Notes: generated by a model from the sequence alone, not told the origin. A DNA stretch of 32,890 nucleotides from Candidatus Heritagella intestinalis (GCA_904420555.1 CAJFVO010000018.1:1-32890), one strand, 5' to 3'. Numbered from the stretch's first letter, positions 23,186 to 32,306 are shown. Numbers and translations are program-made.

Positions 23186-24199
23186 TTAGTTTTTGGATTC
23201 AGCAAATTCCATGTTAGCGTATATTCTTTCCATCCGTTCATCGGGGAAACGTTCATCAATAAATTCCCAAAACGCATTTGCAGGTTCAATTCCCTCCACA
23301 CGCTGGGACCATCTGCAAATGGAAACAGCAGACATAAACACATTCAAAATAAAAAAAGCTGTCAACAACCAAGTGATGATTTTCCCAATGTGATTGGGGA
23401 TCTTGAGAAGCAATTTCGCTATTCTCGGATAGAGATCTTTGATCCAAAGAACCCCCAGCAATCCCCAAAACACAGAATACAGCAGGCAAATGCGCCCATT
23501 GATGTTGAAGGGCATATGGCTGTAATCCCAGGAACGGGAGCCGAATAGCATTTCCTGCCCCCAGGAACACACATATTCCACGATACTCCCCACCACCATG
23601 CCGCCTAAAAACGAAAGCCAGCTACCTCTATTTCTGAATTTGTAAAGGCATATGGTTAGCGCAACAGCTCCCGCGCCATACAGCAGATTGAAGGGGCCGC
23701 AAACAAGGCCGGAACGGCTTTCCAGATATCCATTGGTAATCAGGCACCACAACAGCTCAATAACCACACCCGCAAAGCTGCCGATAAAACAGATAAGCAA
23801 TAGCTTGTAAATATTCAGCCCTCTTGCAAAATGCTGGGACCGGCTTTCGTTCAGGTCAATGGCCGCATTAGACGGCGCTGCCGCAATCAGTCTGCGCTTT
23901 TTATTTTGGTTTTTGATATCACTCCTACGGGCATTTAATTCGTCGCAGGCAGCATATATTTGCGCCCACGCTTTGAGTATATTATTCGCCGCCCGTCGGA
24001 GCGAATCCACGCGGCCCAGTGTTTCTGCTTCCGACTCGCTGTTTTCCAGCATTTGCGGATAATATGAAGATAACTCCTCTTCTGTTTTCCGTACCGTTTC
24101 CAACAACTGGATACTCTCTTGTTCTATTTCGGATACATAAGAAATGGCGTTTTCCGAGTCACTGATCCTATTAACTGATTGATTTGTGTTTTTCTCCAT
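23186..24199 (-). CDS. Membrane protein of the CmpB (putative ABC-transporter type IV) family
   Basis: This 337-residue protein has a predicted N-terminal coiled coil (about 20-110; TVRKTEEELSSYYPQ and similar heptads), then about five or six membrane helices from residue 130. Segments such as YLESRSGLVCGPFNLLYGAGA, GGMVVGSIVEYVCSWGQEMLFGSRSWDYSHMPFNINGR (read here as consecutive short motifs) are the hallmark of the CmpB/COG4905 family. That family is annotated as a putative transporter but has no proven substrate. The N-terminal coiled coil is an unusual addition. GAGAGGG precedes the ATG. It lies upstream of sigK on the same strand; the 145-bp gap contains the SigE-like promoter, so the two need not be co-expressed. 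Confidence 0.75.
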   Translation of the reverse strand: MEKNTNQSVNRISDSENAISYVSEIEQESIQLLETVRKTEEELSSYYPQMLENSESEAETLGRVDSLRRAANNILKAWAQIYAACDELNARRSDIKNQNKKRRLIAAAPSNAAIDLNESRSQHFARGLNIYKLLLICFIGSFAGVVIELLWCLITNGYLESRSGLVCGPFNLLYGAGAVALTICLYKFRNRGSWLSFLGGMVVGSIVEYVCSWGQEMLFGSRSWDYSHMPFNINGRICLLYSVFWGLLGVLWIKDLYPRIAKLLLKIPNHIGKIITWLLTAFFILNVFMSAVSICRWSQRVEGIEPANAFWEFIDERFPDERMERIYANMEFAESKN

Positions 24200-24439
24200 A
24201 CAAACCCTCTCTAAAATTCATAATATAGTTGTCTCATTCTATGTGTTCGCCATAAATAAAAATGTCTAATGGCAATATTCTTTTCCTTTACAGCCGTTCT
24301 TTCGACAAAATTCGCTATTATCATTTTAAATTCTATTTATCAATCTTTTTTTAATTCCATGTCAACAATTATTGAAATCAAACGAATATGAATCCATAGC
24401 CTGATACAGTTGCAGGAAAGAATTTGCCACTTTATCACA

Positions 24440-24480
24440 AGAAGCGGCGGGAAGTCCTCACAGAGCTCCCCGCCGCTTCT
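24440..24480. terminator. Terminator-like hairpin downstream of ftsH
   Basis: A perfect 12-bp stem, AGAAGCGGCGGG/CCCGCCGCTTCT, has a 17-nt loop. ATTTTATC follows on the plus strand and TTGTG on the minus strand, so termination of ftsH transcripts is plausible but not ideal. Confidence 0.5.
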
Positions 24481-24564
24481 ATTTTATCAAAAACAGGTTC
24501 TCCTCCAATAACTATAAAAGTCCAACCGTGACATTCCCTTTGGGTAGGTAGATTTTCTCCGCTT

Positions 24565-24657
24565 TCATCCCAGAAAAGAGGCGATTTTCCCACCGTCTTG
24601 GAAACCCTTTTCATAGAGCCGCTTCATCGCTTCCGGATTACGGGTCAGAATATCCAT
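24565..24657 (-). CDS. Possible 30-residue small protein downstream of ftsH
   Basis: The frame encodes 30 residues beginning MDILTRNPEAMKRLYEKG and ending in a Gly/Lys-rich stretch. The composition looks protein-like, and the frame is open for 11 codons before the ATG. An AAAGGAG sequence lies about 22 nt upstream, which is too far for a normal start. It could be a short gene with a different start codon, or the remnant of a larger one. Confidence 0.3.
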   Translation of the reverse strand: MDILTRNPEAMKRLYEKGFQDGGKIASFLG

Positions 24658-24698
24658 ACCGCAAGCATCGTTATTCTCGCTCCTTTCCGTTGAGAAAT

Positions 24699-26510
24699 TT
24701 ACGCATCTAAAATGGACATAAACTCCTCGCCAGTGATGGTCTCTTTTTCATACAGATAGGCAGCCAGCTCATCCAGCTTTTGCCGATTCTCAGTTAAGAT
24801 TTTCCGCGCCTTTTCGTGCTGCTTTTTGACCAGCTCTACTACCTGCCTGTCAATCTGTGTCTGCGTTTCCGCCGAACAGGCCAGAGAGGCGTCCCCACCC
24901 AGATACTGGTTTGTGACGGTTTCCATGGCTACCATGTCGAATTCTTCGCTCATACCATAACGGGTAATCATGGCTCTGGAGAGCTTAGTAGCCTGTTCAA
25001 TATCATTAGAAGCACCGGTGGTAACAGAGCCGAACACCACTTCTTCAGCCGCCCGGCCGCCAGTCAGAGTAGCCACCTTGTTTTCGATTTCCTCTTTACT
25101 CATCAGGTAATGTTCTCCCTCTTCCACCTGCATCGTATAACCCAAAGCACCGGAGGTCCGGGGAACAATGGTGATCTTCTGCACCGGAGCAGAATGGCTC
25201 TGCATGGCAGCTACCAAAGCATGCCCGATTTCGTGATAGGACACAATCTTTTTCTCTTTGTCCGTCAGAATGGCGTTCTTCTTCTGGTATCCGGCGATGA
25301 CTATCTCTATACTCTCTTCAAGGTCCGCCTGCACAACTGCTTTCCGTCCATCCCGCACGGCGCGCAAAGCAGCTTCGTTAATGATGTTGGCCAGTTCTGC
25401 GCCTGAAGCACCGGACGCCATTCGGGCAACCTTGCTGAAATCCACATCGGGCCCCACCTTGATTTTCTTAGCGTGAACCTTTAGAATCGCTTCCCGCCCC
25501 TTCAGGTCGGGAAGCTCCACCGGAACCCGGCGGTCAAACCGGCCAGGCCGTGTTAAAGCAGGGTCCAGGGACTCAGGGCGGTTAGTAGCAGCCAAAAGGA
25601 TAACGCCGCTGTTTTCTTCAAAGCCATCCATTTCGGTGAGCAGCTGATTCAGGGTCTGCTCCCGCTCATCATTCCCTCCGATCTGTCCTTCTCTCTTCTT
25701 ACCAATGGCGTCAATTTCATCAATGAAGACGATACAAGGGGCTTTCTCTTTCGCTTGCTTAAACAGGTCACGGACTTTCGCCGCGCCCATGCCTACAAAC
25801 ATCTCCACAAATTCCGAGCCGGACATGGAGAAGAATGGGACATTGGCCTCGCCAGCTACGGCCTTGGCCAGCATCGTTTTGCCGGTGCCGGGAGGGCCCA
25901 CCAGCAGGAGGCCCTTGGGCATGGCGGCGCCCACCTCTTTGTATTTATCCGGATTATGCAGATAATCTACGATTTCCGTCAAGTTTTCCTTCGCTTCATC
26001 TTCGCCGGCTACATCCGCGAATTTGATTCCCTCGGAGGATTTCACATAGACCTTTGCATTGCTTTTACCGAACATCATGGCGTTGGGGCCGCCTGCGTTT
26101 TTCATCATCCGCTTATACATGAGCTGTCCAATCGCCACAAAAATAACCATAGGCAGCACCCAAGTCAGCAGAAAGCTCAGCAGCGGGGACATCTGCTCCA
26201 CAATCTCACCGGAAAATTCTGCCCCGGAATCCGCGAGCCGTTGGGTTAAGTCAGGATCCGGCATCATGCCGGTCTTATAGATGGCGGTATTCTCTTTATT
26301 GGTAAACAGAATTTGATTTTCCTGCTGCTGCACCTCCACTTGGCCCAGCTCCTGATTTTGCGCCATCTCAATAAAGGTGCCGTAATCCACCTGCTGGACC
26401 TGCCGCTGCATCAACCAGGGCATGGTAATGAAATTGAATATCAGCAGAACCAACAACACGATTACATAATAGGAGATTAGGGGTTTTCTAGGTTTTTTGA
26501 CTTCATTCAT
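24699..26510 (-). CDS. ftsH: ATP-dependent zinc metalloprotease FtsH
   Basis: This 603-residue membrane-anchored AAA+ protease degrades misfolded or regulatory membrane proteins. Two N-terminal membrane helices (about 13-35 and 110-135) flank a small extracytoplasmic domain. Walker A is GPPGTGKT, Walker B is [12 protein letters not shown], the second region of homology is [22 protein letters not shown], and the zinc site is HEIGH. Length is normal. AAAGGAGG precedes the ATG at 26510. The start overlaps the stop of the preceding coiled-coil gene by 8 nt, so translation is probably coupled. The sequence lacks the long acidic C-terminal tail of some homologues. Confidence 0.95.
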   Translation of the reverse strand: MNEVKKPRKPLISYYVIVLLVLLIFNFITMPWLMQRQVQQVDYGTFIEMAQNQELGQVEVQQQENQILFTNKENTAIYKTGMMPDPDLTQRLADSGAEFSGEIVEQMSPLLSFLLTWVLPMVIFVAIGQLMYKRMMKNAGGPNAMMFGKSNAKVYVKSSEGIKFADVAGEDEAKENLTEIVDYLHNPDKYKEVGAAMPKGLLLVGPPGTGKTMLAKAVAGEANVPFFSMSGSEFVEMFVGMGAAKVRDLFKQAKEKAPCIVFIDEIDAIGKKREGQIGGNDEREQTLNQLLTEMDGFEENSGVILLAATNRPESLDPALTRPGRFDRRVPVELPDLKGREAILKVHAKKIKVGPDVDFSKVARMASGASGAELANIINEAALRAVRDGRKAVVQADLEESIEIVIAGYQKKNAILTDKEKKIVSYHEIGHALVAAMQSHSAPVQKITIVPRTSGALGYTMQVEEGEHYLMSKEEIENKVATLTGGRAAEEVVFGSVTTGASNDIEQATKLSRAMITRYGMSEEFDMVAMETVTNQYLGGDASLACSAETQTQIDRQVVELVKKQHEKARKILTENRQKLDELAAYLYEKETITGEEFMSILDA

Positions 26511-26955
26511 TAGGAAATTCCTCCTTTTGCTCGTCCACACTCATTTGCAGGTCAATGGCCTTTAATGCCGCAATCAGCGCATATCGCGTGGACTGAATGG
26601 CAAAATCAATGGCGTACTCCCCATAAAGGGCGGCGGCTTCAGCTTTATCCTCCGCTGTGGTGTTCTTCTCACTGCGCAGATAATCTGGAAGCTCCTGTTC
26701 CAGGATTTCTCTGACCGTTTTATAATATTTCAGCTGAGCGCCGGCCAATGCGGCCACTGCCGGAGAACGGCTTCCCTCTACGTTCCTTTCTAACAGAAGC
26801 TCGTTCTCCTTATATTCATCTGTTGCTTTTTGAAGCTCCTGCCGAATTTTGGAATGATCCTCTTTCTGGCAAAGCCGGAGCCGGCTTTGCATCCGCCCGT
26901 ATTGCTGCTCTAATTCATACAGTTTGACAGCAAATATCCCTTCGCTAAGCTTCAT
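26503..26955 (-). CDS. Hypothetical coiled-coil protein translationally coupled to ftsH
   Basis: This 150-residue, mostly helical, charged protein is not recognised. Residues 10-60 are a likely coiled coil (YELEQQYGRMQSRLRL and QELQKATDEYKENELLLERN), followed by helices near 65-90 and 100-140 and an acidic tail. There is no signal peptide or membrane segment. AAAGGAG lies 7 nt before the ATG at 26955; an upstream in-frame extension of 82 residues runs through a promoter and terminator and is rejected. An extended -10 promoter at 26996-27001 fits this start. The stop overlaps the ftsH start by 8 nt, so the protein is probably made in step with FtsH and could be its substrate, adaptor or modulator. 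Confidence 0.7.
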   Translation of the reverse strand: MKLSEGIFAVKLYELEQQYGRMQSRLRLCQKEDHSKIRQELQKATDEYKENELLLERNVEGSRSPAVAALAGAQLKYYKTVREILEQELPDYLRSEKNTTAEDKAEAAALYGEYAIDFAIQSTRYALIAALKAIDLQMSVDEQKEEFPNE

Positions 26956-26995
26956 AAACCAGGCTCCTTTCCTCATACCGTGTACCCTATTTTCA

Positions 26996-27001
26996 GTTAT
27001 A
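26996..27001 (-). promoter_or_regulatory. Extended -10 promoter of the coiled-coil/ftsH operon
   Basis: On the minus strand TGGTATAAC gives an extended -10 element. The -35 region (TGGCGA) is weak. Transcription would start near 26989, about 34 nt before the ATG. Confidence 0.5.
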
Positions 27002-27173
27002 CCAGAGTACAGAAAATTTCGCCACTTGCAATTTTTAAAATCTGTCTTTACACATCTGCCGATATGTAAAAAACATTGACGCTTTCCTAACGTACAGAGA
27101 AGGCCAGAAAAAAGAGCGGATGGACTTAGTGGCCGGTCAGGCTGGAACCATACGGTTGTATCGGGATTACAAA

Positions 27174-27210
27174 AAAGAAGATGTGCCATAACCATTGGCA
27201 CATCTTCTTT
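27174..27210 (-). terminator. Terminator of the rodA-like gene
   Basis: A perfect 14-bp stem, AAAGAAGATGTGCC/GGCACATCTTCTTT, has a 9-nt loop. On the minus strand it continues into TTTTTTG, 84 nt after the rodA stop. Confidence 0.85.
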
Positions 27211-27294
27211 GGCTTTCTTTACTCGACTATCGTAATTCTATTATTTAAAAGGCGCTCCATACACAATGGACAGACCCGCTTCGCAAAAGCAAAA

Positions 27295-28452
27295 CTACCG
27301 GTTCCTGCGCAGAGTAAAGCCATCCACCTCTTTGTGGTGGAGATAGACATTCTGCACCAAGCCATACCCAAAATAGAGGCAGGCCGCCGAAGAACCACCA
27401 GCGCTAAAGAAGGGCAGGGTCACGCCCATAACCGGCAGGATTGCCAAGCACATGCCGATATTGAAAATTGCCTGGGCGGCAATCAGGCCGAAAAAGCCCA
27501 CGCAGATATAGGTGCCCAGCGGGTCCCGGGCCACCCGGGCGTTGTGGACTGTGCGGATCAGCAGCAGAACCAGCAGGACGATAATCAGCATACATCCTAC
27601 AAATCCCAGCTCTTCCCCGGCCACGGAGAAAATAAAGTCGCTCTGCTGGAACGTCACTTGATTACTCTCCACCCGAGGGCCTTCAAACAATCCACGGCCC
27701 CAAAACTGGCCGGAACCAATGGACAGCCGGCCCTGATACTGCTGGTAGCCGTCGCCCCGGGCAATTACGGGGTTATCCAGATTATAGACGGCGGTAAACC
27801 GGTTTTTCTGGTATTCGCTGAGGACGTAATTCCAGGCCAAAGGCGCCGCCACCAAAAGTGCTCCAAAGAGGCCGGCGAAATACCGGAGCTGCACCCCGGC
27901 GATAAAGGACATGGCCAGGAACATACAAAAGAAGATCACTGCCGCGCCGTCGTCCCCCTGGAGGTGGCACAGGGCCATGGGGACCAATGCGTGAACCCCC
28001 AGCAGGGCCACATGGAGGAATTTCTTGATGAGGCCCCTCTCCTTTAACACCGAAAGATGTTTGGCAAAGGTAATCATAAAGGCGATTTTTACCAGTTCGG
28101 AGCTTTGAAAAGTGGTAAAGCCCAGATTAATCCACGCCTTGGCATTGACCCCGTCATCGTTTTGAATCGAGATGCCAAAAAGCAACGTATACACCATTAG
28201 GAACACGCTGAACCCCGCTACAAGATACCAAAAACTCGCAATGGCATTATAATCGATCAGCGTCAATATCCAAGCGCCTACCAATCCCAGCACTACGGCT
28301 ACCAGTTGTGTTTTGAAATAGTCGGTATCCGTAGCCCGGGACACGCTTTTCAGCAAAAGCAAGCTGTAGGCGGAAATCACTACTATGAGAAGGAACAGGA
28401 TCTTGTCCATATCCTTAATGTACTGCCAGATCCGTCCGAAAAATCTCGCCAT
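27295..28452 (-). CDS. rodA: SEDS-family peptidoglycan polymerase, RodA/FtsW type
   Basis: This 385-residue integral membrane protein has about ten hydrophobic segments. It belongs to the SEDS family, which polymerises lipid II into glycan strands with a partner penicillin-binding protein. Family landmarks include KAWINLGFTTFQSSELVKIAF, the acidic-residue loop SDFIFSVAGEELGFVG, GRLSIGSGQFWGRGL, and the C-terminal GVTLPFFSAGGSS. RodA is preferred over FtsW or SpoVE on overall look, but this is not certain. The start at 28452 is chosen because AAAGGAG precedes it by 10 nt; a longer form would begin near the promoter. A promoter is visible at 28553-28581. It is divergent from gltX and ends at a strong terminator. 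Confidence 0.85.
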   Translation of the reverse strand: MARFFGRIWQYIKDMDKILFLLIVVISAYSLLLLKSVSRATDTDYFKTQLVAVVLGLVGAWILTLIDYNAIASFWYLVAGFSVFLMVYTLLFGISIQNDDGVNAKAWINLGFTTFQSSELVKIAFMITFAKHLSVLKERGLIKKFLHVALLGVHALVPMALCHLQGDDGAAVIFFCMFLAMSFIAGVQLRYFAGLFGALLVAAPLAWNYVLSEYQKNRFTAVYNLDNPVIARGDGYQQYQGRLSIGSGQFWGRGLFEGPRVESNQVTFQQSDFIFSVAGEELGFVGCMLIIVLLVLLLIRTVHNARVARDPLGTYICVGFFGLIAAQAIFNIGMCLAILPVMGVTLPFFSAGGSSAACLYFGYGLVQNVYLHHKEVDGFTLRRNR

Positions 28453-28552
28453 CCGCTTTTCTCTCCTTTCCTGCCGGGCAGAAACCATCCGTCTGTCCCG
28501 GTCTGTGTTAGAGAAAGGACGTTTCCGCCCTATCCCCATAATGAGTCATTTT

Positions 28553-28581
28553 ATTATAGCACACTCCTTCCGGTGCGGCAA
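28553..28581 (-). promoter_or_regulatory. rodA promoter
   Basis: On the minus strand TTGCCG (28576-28581), a 17-nt spacer and a perfect TATAAT (28553-28558). The leader to the rodA ATG would be about 95 nt. Confidence 0.65.
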
Positions 28582-28707
28582 CGAAAAACCGCTCTCCCAA
28601 GGAGAAACCCCAAAATTTTAACAGAATATTCAACCCTTTATGCCGGGAAACACCCCCTGGCTAGGCCGGATTTCTCCAAAACTTTCCCGTCTTTTATCCG
28701 GAGGGAA

Positions 28708-28735
28708 TTGATAAATTCCGACAATTTGGTATAAT
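28708..28735 (+). promoter_or_regulatory. gltX promoter
   Basis: TTGATA (28708-28713), a 16-nt spacer and a perfect TATAAT (28730-28735) preceded by TGG, which makes an extended -10. Transcription would start near 28742. Confidence 0.75.
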
Positions 28736-28769
28736 AATAGAATCAACCGTTGTAAGAGAGGGAAATGAC

Positions 28770-30221
28770 ATGGAAAACAAATTGGTACGCACTCGTTTCG
28801 CGCCCAGCCCCACGGGCTTTATGCACGTGGGCAACCTGCGCACCGCCCTGTTTGAATATCTCATCGCCAAATCCCAACAGGGAAAATTCATCCTGCGCAT
28901 TGAGGATACCGACCAGGAACGGCTGGTGGAGGGCGCAGTGGATGTGATCTACGACACTCTGCAGCAGGTGGGCCTGGACCACGATGAAGGCCCCGATATT
29001 GGCGGAGAATACGGCCCCTATATCCAGAGCCAGCGGAAGGACACCTATCGTCCCTATGCAGAGCAGCTTGTCCGGGAGGGCAAGGCCTACTACTGCTTCT
29101 GCACCAAGGAGCGCCTGGAATCCCTCCATCAGGAAGATGGCTTTGGCGGCTATGACCGTCACTGCCGGGATCTGCCCGCCGAGGAAGTCCAGCGCCTGCT
29201 GGATGCCGGCACTCCCTATGTGATCCGGCAGAAGATGCCCACAGAGGGTTCCACCACCTTCCAGGACGCGGTATTCGGGGAGATTACCATTGAAAATAAA
29301 GAGCTGGAAGACCAGATTCTGCTGAAGTCCGACGGCTATCCCACTTATAATTTCGCAAACGTCATCGATGACCACCTGATGCACATCACCCATGTGGTGC
29401 GGGGCAGCGAGTATCTGACCTCTACCCCGAAATACAACCTGCTGTATGAGGCTTTCGGCTGGGAAGTGCCCACCTATGTCCACCTGCCCCTGATTATGGG
29501 CAAAAACGAGGACGGCTCTGTGAGCAAACTCTCTAAGCGCCACGGCTCTACCAGCTTTGCCGGCCTGGTGAAGGAGGGCTATCTCCCCGAGACCATTGTC
29601 AACTACATTGCCCTGCTGGGCTGGTGCCCCAAGGATAACCGGGAAATTTTCTCCCTCCAGGAGCTGGTGGAGAACTTCTCCATTGACGGCATCAGCAAGG
29701 CCCCCTCGGTGTTCGACTACGACAAGCTGGACTGGTTTAACGGTGAGTATCTCCGGGCCAAGACGCCGGAGGAATTTACAGCCCTGGCCATGCCTTGGTA
29801 TCAGCAGGTGTTCGGGCAGGAAGAGAAGCCCTGGGATGTGCTCACTTCTATTTTGCAGCCCCGGGTCATTCGTCTGATAGATATTCCCGGAATGATCGGC
29901 TTCTTTAAGGAGCTGCCGGAATACGACGCTGCGCTTTTCGTCAACAAAAAGAGCAAGGCCAACCTGGAAAATGCCCCGGTAATGCTGAAGGCCGCTATGG
30001 AGGCCCTCTCTTCCCTGCCGGAGTGGAATGTGACGGCCATTCACGACTGCCTCATTCAGCTGGCCCAAAAGCTGGAAGTAAAGAACGGCACGCTGCTGTG
30101 GCCGGTGCGCATTGCCGCTGCCGGGATGCAGGTAACCCCCGGCGGCGCCATGGAGATTCTGGCGATTCTGGGCAAAGAGGAAGCTCTGCGCCGGCTGGAA
30201 CTGGGCCTTGCCAAACTGTAA
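28770..30221 (+). CDS. gltX: Glutamate--tRNA ligase
   Basis: This 483-residue class I aminoacyl-tRNA synthetase charges tRNA-Glu. The catalytic HIGH-equivalent is in RFAPSPTGFMHVGNLRTALF (His19), and the KMSKS-equivalent is KLSKRHGS. FILRIEDTDQERLVEGA and YYCFCTKERLESL are also typical of bacterial GluRS. The C-terminal anticodon-binding helical domain is complete. GAGGG lies upstream of the ATG and a strong extended -10 promoter is present. A separate GlnRS gene follows, so this enzyme need not be the non-discriminating type that also charges tRNA-Gln; that cannot be read directly from the sequence. Confidence 0.97.
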   Translation: MENKLVRTRFAPSPTGFMHVGNLRTALFEYLIAKSQQGKFILRIEDTDQERLVEGAVDVIYDTLQQVGLDHDEGPDIGGEYGPYIQSQRKDTYRPYAEQLVREGKAYYCFCTKERLESLHQEDGFGGYDRHCRDLPAEEVQRLLDAGTPYVIRQKMPTEGSTTFQDAVFGEITIENKELEDQILLKSDGYPTYNFANVIDDHLMHITHVVRGSEYLTSTPKYNLLYEAFGWEVPTYVHLPLIMGKNEDGSVSKLSKRHGSTSFAGLVKEGYLPETIVNYIALLGWCPKDNREIFSLQELVENFSIDGISKAPSVFDYDKLDWFNGEYLRAKTPEEFTALAMPWYQQVFGQEEKPWDVLTSILQPRVIRLIDIPGMIGFFKELPEYDAALFVNKKSKANLENAPVMLKAAMEALSSLPEWNVTAIHDCLIQLAQKLEVKNGTLLWPVRIAAAGMQVTPGGAMEILAILGKEEALRRLELGLAKL

Positions 30222-30503
30222 AAACGCGTATTTCTGCTGGTTCTGATTCCCCCTTTGGGGGAACAGAGGAAGGCAGCATGAGGAACGGAGCAGGGGCCTT
30301 TTTTCTTGCAAAAGGCCCCTCTTTGAAAATGTCCCACTGGGATATTTTCAAATTCACCCGCGAAAATGCGCCTTACAACTTACAAATAGAGATTCCGCTC
30401 TCTGCGGAGAGCGGCCGGGGACTCTGTCCCCTGGATCCCTGCGATTTTTTGAAAAAAATCGAGTAAAACTTTTGTGGTTGCGCAACTGGAAAGGATGGAA
30501 AAT
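30222..30503 (+). repeat. Chain of six hairpins between gltX and glnS
   Basis: Six separate stems follow one another. They are TTCCCCC/GGGGGAA (30247-30263), AGGGGCCTTTT/AAAAGGCCCCT (30292-30320), a 14-bp stem with one G-U pair (30322-30352), CCGCTCTC/GAGAGCGG (30395-30414), GGGGAC/GTCCCC (30415-30434) and CGATTTTTT/AAAAAATCG (30442-30461). There is no ORF with a ribosome site and no T-box. The second stem could act as the gltX terminator. The last three look like a dispersed palindromic repeat of related clostridia, but that is from memory. Confidence 0.65.
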
Positions 30504-32189
30504 ATGAGCGAAGAAAAGACCATGGGGGAAGTTATTTCCTCCAGTTTTATTGACGACTTTATTATGGAGGATTTAGCCGAGGGCGGCCGCTGTGAGGGAA
30601 TGCAGGTTCACACCCGGTTCCCTCCCGAGCCCAATGGCTACCTGCATATCGGACACGCTAAGGCCATTTACATTGATTTCGGTACGGCGGAGCGCTTCGG
30701 CGGCATCTGCAATCTGCGTATGGACGATACCAACCCCACCAAAGAGGATACCGAGTATGTGGACGCCATTAAAGAGGACATCCACTGGCTGGGTTACGAC
30801 TGGGAGGATCGTTTCTATTATGCCTCCGATTACTTTGAAAAAATGTATGAATTGGCGGTAGGCCTCATCAAAAAGGGCTTGGCTTATGTGTGTGAGCTGA
30901 CCCCTGACCAGGTGCGGGAAAACCGCGGCGACCTCTCCACCCCGGCCACCAGCCCCTATCGGGACCGGCCCATTGAGGAGAGCTTGGATCTCTTCGCCCG
31001 GATGCGCGCCGGCGAGTTTGAGGACGGTAAGATGACTCTCCGAGCCAAAATTGATTTGGCTTCCGGCAACTTCAACATGCGGGACCCGGTGATTTACCGC
31101 ATTAACCATATGTCCCACCACCGCACCGGTGACAAATGGTGCATCTACCCCATGTACGACTACGCCCACCCCATTGAGGATGCCCTGGAAGGGATTACCC
31201 ACTCCCTGTGCTCCCTGGAATTTGAGGACCACCGGCCCCTGTATGACTGGGTTATCGCCAACGTGGACCTGCCCTCCAAGCCCCGGCAGATCGAGTTTGC
31301 CCGGCTGGGTATCAACCACACGGTGATGAGCAAGCGCAAGCTGCGGGCTCTGGTGGAAGGCGGCTATGTCAGCGGCTGGGACGACCCCCGGATGCCCACC
31401 CTCTGTGGCCTGCGCCGCCGTGGCTATACCCCGGCCTCTATCCGGAATTTCAGCGAGCGAAACGGCGTTTCCAAGGTAAACAGCACGGTGGAATACAGCT
31501 TCTTGGAGCACTGCCTCCGAGAGGACTTGAACCTGAAGGCCCAGCGTGTCATGGGTGTGCTGCACCCCTTGAAGCTCATCCTTACTAACTACCCCGAGGG
31601 CAAAACCGAGACCTTTGAGGTGGAAAACAACCCCAACCGTCCTGAGGACGGCACCCGCACGGTGACCTTCTCCCGGGAGCTGTGGATTGAGCAGGAGGAT
31701 TTCATGGAGGAGCCCATCAAGGGATACTTCCGTCTTTTCCCCGGGAATGAGGTGCGCCTGAAGACCACCTATGTAATCCGCTGCACTGGCTGCGAAAAGG
31801 ACGCCGACGGCAATGTCACTACTGTGTATGCCGAGTATGACCCGGAATCCCGGGGCGGCAACCCGGCAGACGGCCGGAAAATCAAGAGCACCATCCACTG
31901 GGTGGACGCCAACACGGCTCTGGATGCGGAAATCCGGCTGTATGACAATCTGTTCAGCGTGGAAGACCCGGACGCCGGGGACTTTTTGGAGGCTCTGAAC
32001 CCGGATTCCCTGAAGGTCCTGGAAAACGCCAAGGTGGAGCCGTCCCTGGCCACCGCCAAGCCCGGCGACTCCTTCCAGTTCATGCGCCAGGGGTACTTCT
32101 GTGTGGACAACCGGGACAGCACTCCGGAGCATCTGGTATTCAACCGTTCTGTTTCCTTGAAGGACAGTTTCAAGCCCAAGAAGAAGTAA
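30504..32189 (+). CDS. glnS: Glutamine--tRNA ligase
   Basis: This 561-residue class I synthetase charges tRNA-Gln directly. [22 protein letters not shown] (39-60, shown as the HIGH region) and VMSKRKL (KMSKS region) are the two ATP-site motifs. [20 protein letters not shown] and the C-terminal beta-barrel anticodon-binding domain match bacterial GlnRS. The start at ATG 30504 has AAGGA 8 nt upstream; in-frame ATGs at 30474 and 30495 lack a site. Most Firmicutes make Gln-tRNA through GatCAB and have no GlnRS, so its presence is notable and may reflect old gene transfer. It lies downstream of gltX but is separated from it by a hairpin-rich spacer. A terminator follows. Confidence 0.97.
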   Translation: MSEEKTMGEVISSSFIDDFIMEDLAEGGRCEGMQVHTRFPPEPNGYLHIGHAKAIYIDFGTAERFGGICNLRMDDTNPTKEDTEYVDAIKEDIHWLGYDWEDRFYYASDYFEKMYELAVGLIKKGLAYVCELTPDQVRENRGDLSTPATSPYRDRPIEESLDLFARMRAGEFEDGKMTLRAKIDLASGNFNMRDPVIYRINHMSHHRTGDKWCIYPMYDYAHPIEDALEGITHSLCSLEFEDHRPLYDWVIANVDLPSKPRQIEFARLGINHTVMSKRKLRALVEGGYVSGWDDPRMPTLCGLRRRGYTPASIRNFSERNGVSKVNSTVEYSFLEHCLREDLNLKAQRVMGVLHPLKLILTNYPEGKTETFEVENNPNRPEDGTRTVTFSRELWIEQEDFMEEPIKGYFRLFPGNEVRLKTTYVIRCTGCEKDADGNVTTVYAEYDPESRGGNPADGRKIKSTIHWVDANTALDAEIRLYDNLFSVEDPDAGDFLEALNPDSLKVLENAKVEPSLATAKPGDSFQFMRQGYFCVDNRDSTPEHLVFNRSVSLKDSFKPKKK

Positions 32190-32253
32190 GAAACTAAAAG
32201 TAATCCGTCAAACAGGTTGATTTGCGTAAAAGTTAAAAGTTCAACGATTATCG

Positions 32254-32287
32254 GCCAGCGCCTAAAGGTGCTGGCTTTGCTTTTGTC
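32254..32287 (+). terminator. glnS terminator
   Basis: Stem GCCAGCGCC/GGTGCTGGC (one G-U pair) with a TAAA loop, followed by TTTGCTTTTGTC. It lies 65 nt after the glnS stop. Confidence 0.75.
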
Positions 32288-32306
32288 TCCTATTAGAGCT
32301 TGAATA

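Larger units (their letters stand above)
24200..24698. other. Intergenic region between ftsH and the CmpB-family gene
   Basis: These 499 bases hold a strong hairpin (24440-24480), a possible 30-codon ORF (24565-24657, minus) and an AT-rich stretch (24200-24430) that presumably contains the promoter for the CmpB-family gene. No clear promoter boxes, tRNA or riboswitch were found. Confidence 0.5.
26956..27294. other. Intergenic region between rodA and the coiled-coil gene
   Basis: It contains the promoter of the coiled-coil/ftsH operon, the rodA terminator and, on the plus strand, a frame open for 50 codons (27039-27191) with a single ATG 23 residues before its stop. That frame has no ribosome site and is not called as a gene. 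Confidence 0.5.
28453..28769. other. Divergent promoter region between rodA and gltX
   Basis: Apart from the two promoters listed separately, the 317 bp contain no ORF with a ribosome site, no T-box-like sequence and no strong terminator hairpin. Confidence 0.5.

Noticed and set aside
22336-23343. Longer sigK product starting at 23343, or a skin-element junction
   Set aside because: The extra 101 residues overlap the upstream permease gene and the promoter region. The 23040 start gives the expected pro-sequence, and sigK is continuous with no recombinase nearby.
26956-27201. 82-residue N-terminal extension of the coiled-coil protein
   Set aside because: It would cross the rodA terminator and the extended -10 promoter; a strong ribosome site supports the start at 26955.
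28743-30311. 522-codon minus-strand frame opposite gltX
   Set aside because: It is an antisense shadow of gltX and has no recognisable domain.
30222-30503. T-box riboswitch before glnS
   Set aside because: The conserved T-box sequence (AGGGTGGnACCGCG type) is absent, and the stems are independent short palindromes.
30573-32132. 519-codon minus-strand frame opposite glnS
   Set aside because: It is an antisense shadow of a highly conserved synthetase gene, with no ribosome site and no family signature.
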